Below, in pieces: positions 56,592-64,000 of a DNA stretch of 64,000 bases. Within the stretch, counting starts at the first letter, position 1, and each line of letters starts with the position of its first letter. The position numbers were made by a program, and so were the translations under genes. This DNA is from Pyricularia pennisetigena. Its lineage: Eukaryota; Ascomycota; Sordariomycetes; Magnaporthales; Pyriculariaceae. The stretch lies in the NCBI RefSeq assembly GCF_004337985.1, contig NC_043740.1:2438874-2502873 (forward strand), in the 5' to 3' direction. Below the pieces are notes generated by a model. The model had not been told where the DNA came from and searched no databases. It worked only from the letters and a program-made list of their open reading frames with translations.

Positions 56592-58298
56592 CTACGAAGC
56601 CTTAAAGGTCGAGCCGATCGGCCCAAACTTGATGTTGCTGTAGACGACCGTCGCACCGGGGGTCTGCGACTGCACGTCGGCCGGCTTGCCGCTCGAGGTC
56701 GAGCAGGAGCCCCTCGCGGCGCCAGGCGCGGTCGAGTCGGTGGGGTAGGTCGAGTCGAGCCACAGCATGTTGGAGTTGTGGTCGTCCCAGACGGACATGA
56801 CGAGCACCATGCCCTTGGCTAGGGCATCGCCCATCTGGCGGAGCCCACCGCGCTGGTTGAAGACGTTTTGGTCGCCAAACGCCGTCTTTTGCTTGTCGCA
56901 ATAGTCTTGCGTGACCGAGTTGCCCGTGACACCCGTGATGGTCGACTGCGAGTTGGGGATCACCTTGCCGTTCTGGACGTAGAAGCGCTTGATGTCGGTG
57001 AGCTGGCCGCCCGAGGAGATGAACTGAGTGACGACGGTGACTGTTTTGTAAGGCCATGGTCAGCAACTGCTCTTGTGAAGGCTGGTGTGGCTTACGAACA
57101 AAAAAAAGAAAAAGAAAAAAAAAGGTTGTCTCAGCTTTGCTTACCCTTCTTGGACGAGTCCACGTTAAAGTTGGATCCTGGGCCATAGAACGTGCGGTTC
57201 CCCTGGCGGTAGGAGTTGAAGTCGCATCCATCCGGGTCACAGTCGCCTGCGTACCTGGTCGAGGAGTAAGTACCTCCGCAGTCGTCACCCTTGCATGCGT
57301 GCTGGGCGTTGTTGGAGCACGGGTGCGGGGTGTAGGCAGTGGAGATGCTGTTGGCCTCCCAGATGTCCATCTCGGCGCAGCAAGAGCCGATGTTGCCGAC
57401 TCCCGAGTTGGCATCACCAGTGGACGACGTCCAGCCCTCGACATTGGCCTACTCATGTTGCAACCCTGCTGTCAGCATGTATGCGTGAATACATCAAAAG
57501 CATTCTCTGGTATCTGTCCGGAAAACTTACAGCGCCGTTGATGTATTTCAGATCACGCGGGCATTGCGAATCGCAGTAGCCAGTTCCGTACTTTGCACCG
57601 GCCTTGTTGCCGCTGTACTTGCTTTGACCGCCCTAAAGAAAAACATCGAAAATGGTCAGCTAGCAAGCTCGAAATAACGATTCGCCGATCCAAAGGTGGT
57701 AGGTAGGTACTTACATCTGCGTCCATGGAGACAAAGTAAACAGCTCCATTCTATTACCAAATAAATAAGGTTAATGCTCGCCCTCAACCTGAATGGGGTT
57801 TATCAGGGGATCATGGACATCACTTACAAGTCCACAGCCCAGCTTCGAGGCATCCACGTCAAAGGTGAATTCGTTACCAAGCAGGTTGAACATTTGGTAC
57901 TTGTTCTCCGACTCCAGGAGGTACAGACGGGACCCGACGTTCTTGCCAGAGCTCTGGGTGACGTACTGCAGGGTGAGGGCGTTGCCGCTGGTGGAAGCAC
58001 CGTAGGTCTGCTGGTAGTTGGCTCCATCGACGCAGCACTTGGAAGCGCAGTCGTCGTTGGTCGAGCAGATGGATGTATCCCACTTGTTGCCCGTGTAGCA
58101 GTTCGTGTAGCCGCTCGTGGTGTGCGTCCACCGCCAGTTCGCATCAATGGTGACGGACCCAGCCACGTTGCTGCAGGAGCCGCCGGAGCTGCACTTTTGC
58201 CAGGTAAGAGACGGGTGCGTCTCGGCGGTGAGGCTGCATGCCGCCTGACCCCTAACCACACCGACCAGGGCCGCGAGAGTTGTGATCTTGCGGAGCAT
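56592..58298 (-). CDS. GH7 cellobiohydrolase without cellulose-binding module
   Basis: Five exons (58298-57828, 57750-57715, 57632-57531, 57448-57145, 57040-56592) give 453 residues. Exon 2 is only 36 nt. The signal peptide [17 protein letters not shown] leaves a mature Gln at 18, as in secreted cellobiohydrolases. The catalytic E-x-D-x-x-E is EMDIWEAN with Glu229, Asp231 and Glu234; with a 17-residue signal this equals 212/214/217 of Trichoderma Cel7A. The Cys-rich body ([49 protein letters not shown]) and tunnel-loop regions ([24 protein letters not shown]) are intact. The protein ends at [11 protein letters not shown], with no linker or CBM1. It should release cellobiose from cellulose chain ends outside the cell. 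Confidence 0.95.
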
Positions 58299-60725
58299 GT
58301 TGTCTTGAGGTTGTAAAGACGGGAGGGATCCGTTATGTGATGTCAGAGGGGAGAGCTTCAGGCAGGAGGTCGAACAGGACTGAGCAACGCCATGAGTTTC
58401 GCCATGTTGAATCAGCACACCGAGAATGTGGGAGGGATCTCCATTTATAACATGATCTTTTGGCACGTCGGACCGTCCAAGCAACAATCAAGTCTTCTGG
58501 TTGCGGCAATGGCAAAGACGGCGGTCATGCCCGTGTCACTTACGGACAAGCGCCCCGGTTTTTCAATTTTGTTGACGACGGATTTCGGGCCGGCGTCTCG
58601 ATAGAGTTATTGGAAGGGAAGCTCCAAAATTTACAAATTTACAAGATACAAAGTGCCATCGCCCCAAGAACTAGCCCGGAAAAGGCAGCGGACTGCCCCG
58701 GACGGTACCATCCATCGTCCAACCCTGTAGCAATTTGGATTCCGATTAGCTTGGGTTGAAGTCATTTTCTAGGGCAGGGGGTGGGCTGCAGCGAAGGCAT
58801 AGTGTACTTGGACTGAGCCATGGTCTATTGAGGTGTGAGGATCTTGTGCTCCATTCTGTCGAGTACAGGGCCATATTTCCGTCAATGATATACTGCGTGG
58901 TTGAGTACCTAGTTTGAGACAGTCTACATACTATGGTGATCAGTCTTGGTTGATCTTGCTGTATATTCGAGTAGGAAAAGTACTGTATGGCGTCTTGATC
59001 ACTCGTGCAGCAGGTGTCAAATAAATGTGCAGTAGTATTTGGTGGAAACTAAAGCGGAAACAAGCGAATAGGACAAGCTTCGCCCAGGATGCGCCAGGAA
59101 TACTAGCGCAAGTTGGAGTCTTGCCTCGCCTCAGCACTCCCACATCGCCCTCAGGTAAAACATGAAATAATAAAAATTTTAAAAAGTTGATTTTTTTCCC
59201 GCTTTGATTGGTGGTGGGATCCCAGGATCAGGACGAACCAAGTTTTGGGCAGGTACAGGCGATTGGCGGCTTTTCCAGGATTGGAAAACGGAAGCTACCC
59301 CGCCGGGTGCAGCCCATGGTACTATGATAGATGGGATCATAGATACTACCCAAAAGTGATTCCGGGGTATTCTAGACCTGGACCTGAGAGACCCGACTCT
59401 GCCAGCACCATCCTGGCCTTGTAATAAATACCACCAGCCCCGACACCGGCATGGCCCGGACAGTTCGCGTGGAGGGCTTTGACATTAAGTGACGTCCCGC
59501 CACCAGATCAACCCCAAACTCCCCTTGCAGACAAAATATGCCGGAGTAGGAATTCCGAACCCTTTGCGATCAGATCTGCTGATGGGCTCCCCCGCATATT
59601 TCTCCCCTTTCAATTCTCCGGACGGACCGCTTCCTTGGCCAGGCTTGGAAACTCTTGGACATTGCTAGAGACCTGGCAGAGCACATTTGAGCAAATCTGT
59701 GGTTCGGATTGCTGGCTTTTGCATCAAGCGACGGATCACTAACGGCTTTACGGCCCCAAGTTCCAGGCGAGCTGGTAGTCTCGAGCATCGGCCGGTGAGC
59801 ATGGGCAAAGTAAGGGTCCAAGTAGGGAGGGAACCTGACTGTGTTCTTCGCCCGTTGGGTGGACTGGTGTCTAATGGACGTGGGGAAGGGGAAAGCGGTT
59901 TGATGAGGTCTTCATAAAGTGATGCAATGCCTCGACACTCAAAAGCTCATGGCCGCAAAAGAGCTTTGGCACGTTCGAATAAGCTTTATTGAGAATATAA
60001 GTGACCCAGATCCAAGCGGCGTTATGCAGAACGGGTGGGATCTCATTTACAAACAGATGAAAATCCCACAAGAGAAGGATCGACAGCGAAACAAGCTATA
60101 GATTATGTGTACCAAGAGCTTGTCCGTCTTGGCTGTATCAATTTTCGGCTTAGCATTCCCGTGTTCTGGTAGCCTCACTTGACGAGGAACTATGCTGTGC
60201 AACACTGTTGAAATTGCTATATACCCACCTCCCCAGATCCAAAGGCAGACTATTTTCACAAACAATTTCATGTTTTTTTTTTCCTTTTTTTTTCAAATGG
60301 CGCGGTGCATCGTATGAAGGTGCATTGTATGAAGCAATGCAGGAATCATCAAAAGCCGGACAAAGAAAAGAAGAGACTTTGATCACTTAAAACAAAGATC
60401 AATATTTTCGAAAATATAACAATGGAGGACAAAGGACATCGAATGTTGACAAGATCATTGTCATTACTTGCTTCCATGATCTACTTAAAGACCAATACCG
60501 ATCTTTCTCTTAAAGGCCGTTTTATCTTTGCTATTCTCATTGATCTTGAAAAAAACAAAACTTCAAATAGCGCCATCGAGACACGGCCCTGTTGGCACCT
60601 TTGATCATCTTCAAGACATTTGAGAGAGCTGCTGTAGATCTCAGGCAAAACCCCGAAAGAAGCAAAAACCCTCTGCGAAACTTACCAGTAAGTCCTACAA
60701 AGCCCCTCAACTAACACCCCCAGTC
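58299..60725. other. Divergent intergenic region
   Basis: Long shared upstream region of the GH7 gene (minus) and a membrane-protein gene (plus). No supportable gene; ORFs are under 100 codons. Confidence 0.4.
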
Positions 60726-61490
60726 ATGATTTCCTCTAGGATCGCATCCATATCTTTTATGGCTGCAGCCACCATCTCCAGTGTCGACGCATACCCGACG
60801 GCTCAGGCCATAGATCCAAACGCTGCTGGGTTGGCTGCTCCTCCCATCCCCGGCACCGGCGGCAGTACCCCAACGGTACCCGCCACGGCGACGGCCACCA
60901 AGGGCATCGTGAATCCAACCTTGATGCCAGGTACGTACCTCAGCACGGGCGGCATCCTCGGCATCGCCACTGGCGTCCTCGCCCTCTTGGTTGTCACCAC
61001 CGTCCTCTGCGCGTTTGCTTACAGACACACCCAGACCATAACCAAAGTCGCGCTGCTGAGGAGGAGGGCCAGGGACAAGGCGCGCGTCAAGGCCTCGAGG
61101 CACAAGACGCGCCGCTCGGGACGCGGAGGCAACAGGTCTAGGACCGCGAGGCCGGTGCGCGACGTCGAGGCTGCGCTGGACGTCGAGGATCAGCCCGCCG
61201 CGGCCCGCGGTCGCGCTCGCTGGTCTCGCAGATACGAGCCGGCCGATCTTGCTGCTCCCGGCAGCGTTGTCGTACCCGCTGCCCGTGTGGCCCGCGACGG
61301 CAGCGCTTCTCCCACCGGCTTAACGCAGCTTCGGGAGATCTCGCCTGGAGCCTCTGCTCAGGGTGAAAACCGGAACTCGCGCACGGTTCCCATCCCCCGC
61401 GGCACTCGTAGCAACTCCGTGTCCACCACGGCTACCAGCACCAACGACGTTCGTGATATTCGTAAACTGTCCCGCGCTCATATGGGTTAG
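60726..61490 (+). CDS. Single-pass membrane protein, hypothetical
   Basis: A single exon gives 254 residues. A signal peptide (MISSRIASISFMAAATISSVDAYP) is followed by a Pro/Thr/Ala-rich extracellular part, one hydrophobic helix (GGILGIATGVLALLVVTTVL, about residues 75-97), then a highly basic cytosolic juxtamembrane region (LLRRRARDKARVKASRHKTRR) and a Ser/Thr-rich tail. This is the layout of fungal wall-sensor or stress-sensor-like type I proteins, but no WSC or other known domain is visible. Function unknown. Confidence 0.7.
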   Translation: MISSRIASISFMAAATISSVDAYPTAQAIDPNAAGLAAPPIPGTGGSTPTVPATATATKGIVNPTLMPGTYLSTGGILGIATGVLALLVVTTVLCAFAYRHTQTITKVALLRRRARDKARVKASRHKTRRSGRGGNRSRTARPVRDVEAALDVEDQPAAARGRARWSRRYEPADLAAPGSVVVPAARVARDGSASPTGLTQLREISPGASAQGENRNSRTVPIPRGTRSNSVSTTATSTNDVRDIRKLSRAHMG

Positions 61491-61881
61491 CCCCTCAAGT
61501 GACAACGCGGGAGAGATCCTACCGCTGGTGGAACTTTTGGGAAGCGGTTTGCCTCTTCCCCTCGTACGTGTCCTTCAAGGTTTAGTGTACGGTCACTTAC
61601 AGGAGAGTGACAGGAAACATAAGGACATACTAACCAACTGAAATAAAAATGTGTTTAACCCGTACAATAAACATCTGCGTATCTGAATATCAAGCTAAAG
61701 ACTCCCCTGATAGAAATACTGCCTGGATTAAGTTGGTTTCCTGTCCATCAAACTAAACAAAGATGTAATGAATTATATCAGTTTTGTACAAAATATGTAG
61801 TTTCGTACCTAATGGTCGAGTTCATGATCTACATGAGTGAGGTATCCAAGGCTGCATGCTTGCCTCGACCGCCTACAAATC
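61491..61881. other. Intergenic region between convergent genes
   Basis: 3' flanks of the membrane-protein and photolyase genes; no gene seen. Confidence 0.4.
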
Positions 61882-63932
61882 TTACATCTCCTTAGAAATG
61901 CCCTCCTTGTACGCTTTCAACGCCCTCTCACGACATCCCTTGTGGTCAACCAAAGGTTTAGGGTACCCCTTTTTCTTCGCCTCAATCCCGCATCCCCGGC
62001 CGTACGGATCGTGAATGGCTTTCCCCTTGATGCCTTTCAGCTCCGGGATCCACTTCCGGATGTACTCTCCATCGGGGTCGAACTTTTCACTTTGAAGCAG
62101 GGGATTGAACACGCGGAAGTATGCTGCCGTCGCGTTAGCATAATTAGAGCACAAGATTCAAAGAACATGGGTGGTGGCGACAAAGCAACTTACGCTGCGG
62201 GTCGACACCAACGCTTGCTGCAAAACCCCATCCGCCATTGTTGCTCGCAAAGTCGCCGTCGACCAGGTTTTCCATAAAGTACCGCTCACCCATGCGCCAG
62301 TCTATGAGGAGGTCCTTTGCCAAAAACGACGCCACGATCATGCGGCATCGGTTGTGCATCCACCCCATCCCCCGGAGCTGCCGCATCGCAGCGTCGACGA
62401 TTGGGAAGCCCGTACGGCCCTCGCACCAAGCAGCAAAGTGCTCCGTGTCGTAGGACCATGCGATGTTGGAGTACTCGGGCTTGAACGGTTTGTTCATGCT
62501 GTGGAGACATAAGCCAGCCCGGGTTAGACTACCAAGTTCTGCCAGGGGCCGAGAGAAAGGGAAGTGAAAGAGGAAAAATAAAAAAATAAAGAGCTCACCA
62601 AACGTAGGGCCAATTTACCAAAACATGCTTGTAAAAGTCACGCCATGCTACCTCGCTTATCCAAGTCTGGATTCCCTGGCTGCCACCATCGAGTTTCCTC
62701 GTACCGCTGGCTTCATGTGCAAGGTGGACTGCCGTGCGCGCGCTGAGCGTCCCTGCCGCAAGATGCACCGAGATTGAGGACGTCCCGTCGTCTGCCGGAA
62801 AGTTGCGCTTCGCCGCATAGCCATCGATTCTGCGCTTGATAAAGGCACCCAGCCTCTTTTTAGCTTCGTGCTCACCGGCCGGCCACATCGCTGCAAGCCT
62901 TTCCCGATCATCTTCATTCATCTGCTTGCTCTTTGGCGCCGCTGGTATTTTGCTGTCAAAGAGGTGGGAGAACCTCTCTCTAGCAACGGCAGGGTTCTTG
63001 TGTGGTGGCTCCAGGGGCTCGAGCAGCTCTGGGTCGCCCGACAAGTGCTTCAGCCATGCGCGATACCATGGCGAGTAAACGGCGTACTGTTTCCCCGTGC
63101 CAGTTTGCAGCTTGCCGGGAGGAACGACACAGGTATCGTGCACCACCTCCATGGACTTGCCGTTCTCTGCAAGAAGTCTCACCAGGTTTGCCTCGCGCCG
63201 CAGCTCATCGACCTCGTACTCCATGTTGGCGTATAAATGGCTTGCGTCCCATTCCTCCATCAGCGAGAGCACCCTTTGCTTCATGGTTCTCCTGTCTTCC
63301 ACAGTCTCCACGTGAAGAGGAATGTCAAGCTTGGCCAGGTCCTGCCTGAGCACCTCCAGACTCCTCAGGGTGAAGTCGACCCTGACAGGCGCTCTCAGAT
63401 GCGCTTCCCAGTCCTTGGGACTGACCGTGTAGAGCCCAATCAGGGGAACGCCCGCGGACTTGGCCTTTTCGCTGGCCAACCGCAGAGCGGTGTTGTCCGC
63501 CACACGGAGATCCATCTTGAACCAGTGCACCACCGCACCCTTGACCTTGACCTTTTGGCGGATGGGGTGGGTTTGCGACATGGCCTGGTATAGATCCTCA
63601 ATCGGCCGGGGGATCTCATCGTTGTTGTAGGCGCGTGCGCGATCATTGCTCATCTCATGTGGGTAAAACTCCCGCAGGACGATTCCATTTTCCTCTGACT
63701 CCTTGTAGAAAGGGTGAGGGCGTCTTAAAGGGTCTGACGTCGAGGTTGGTTCAACGCTCTCTGTCTTGATCTTTTTAAAGTCGGCGCCATTGCTGTCGCC
63801 AGGGGAAGCGGCCTTGCGCTTCTGGTTCCTTGGGGCCATGGTTTTAAACGGGGCAAGTGAACATTTGGGTAAACATATAGGAGAATTTAGGAGACGCTGG
63901 ACATAACCTGTGGACGGTAGTCTTCTAAACAT
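61882..63932 (-). CDS. phr1: Class I CPD photolyase (deoxyribodipyrimidine photolyase)
   Basis: Exons 63932-62599, 62498-62194 and 62123-61882 give 626 residues from the first ATG, or 595 from a second in-frame ATG at 63839 with a stronger context (ACCATGG). Photolyase alpha/beta domain: [19 protein letters not shown] and [19 protein letters not shown] domain: [83 protein letters not shown] and [21 protein letters not shown] with the Trp/Asn residues needed for flavin and dimer binding. The enzyme splits cyclobutane pyrimidine dimers with blue light. The N-terminus contains both a presequence-like stretch ([18 protein letters not shown]) and, after the second ATG, basic clusters (NQKRK, KKIK) typical of nuclear import. 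Confidence 0.95.
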
Positions 63933-64000
63933 TTGCGGGCGGCATGAAAGTTCAGTGATCAAAACACGATCCTACTTGCGACCGTACAGTACAAGAAAGC

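Noticed and set aside
1..64000. CRISPR arrays, bacterial operons, rRNA genes
   Set aside because: No spaced direct repeats or rRNA-like sequence were seen, and the gene structures are those of a fungal nuclear genome.

Overview
The window is nuclear DNA of a filamentous ascomycete (Pezizomycotina, most likely a Sordariomycete). Genes carry short introns of about 50-120 nt with GTRAGT-type donors, CTRAC-type branch sites and YAG acceptors. The content is typical of such fungi: a GH7 cellobiohydrolase, a Zn2Cys6 regulator, MFS permeases, an NRPS-like A-T-TE fragment, alanine- and glycine-rich secreted proteins, and a retrotransposon degraded by repeat-induced point mutation (RIP). The exact species cannot be read from the sequence. 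Exon coordinates come from hand-joining reading frames at consensus splice sites. All phases close, but none has transcript support.

Layout. 1-1003 (-) is the 5' part of a DUF2828-like gene. 2605-6074 (+) holds three tandem two-exon PEBP-like paralogues with copied promoters. 6075-10043 is gene-poor, with diverged SINE-like repeats. 10067-11479 (+) is a mitochondrial-carrier-like gene with an overlapping uORF. 11716-16575 (-) is a ten-exon gene joining an alpha/beta-hydrolase domain to a fungal region with a ubiquitin-like domain. 16793-19438 (-) is an uncharacterised F-box-like protein. 20257-22301 (-) is a decapitated and frameshifted NRPS-like pseudogene that abuts an intact secreted calcineurin-like phosphoesterase (22302-23703, -).

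24403-32446 is a complete but heavily RIP-mutated Ty1/copia element lying on the minus strand. It has 166-bp LTRs, a perfect 5-bp target duplication (ATAGG), a polypurine tract, a primer site resembling half-tRNA-iMet priming, and gag-pol remnants. About 2 kb of extra DNA lies between the pol end and the 3' LTR, and it may hold an ORF on the opposite strand. RIP-type changes fade out inside each LTR.

The right half is mostly ordinary genes: a dibasic-site repeat secreted protein (33273), a protein kinase-like gene (34919), a 2EXR/F-box-like gene (36367), a DAL5-type permease (41006-42877), a glycine-rich secreted protein (44477), an MFS transporter (45349-47192, -) next to a Zn2Cys6 regulator (47764-50109, -), a polyQ protein (51462), an aldo/keto reductase (52317-53458, -), a CTD-kinase cyclin subunit (53881-55531, -), a GH7 cellobiohydrolase (56592-58298, -), a single-pass membrane protein (60726-61490) and a class I photolyase (61882-63932, -). 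Three assembly gaps (runs of N) occur at 38633, 47430 and 56092, each next to a homopolymer.
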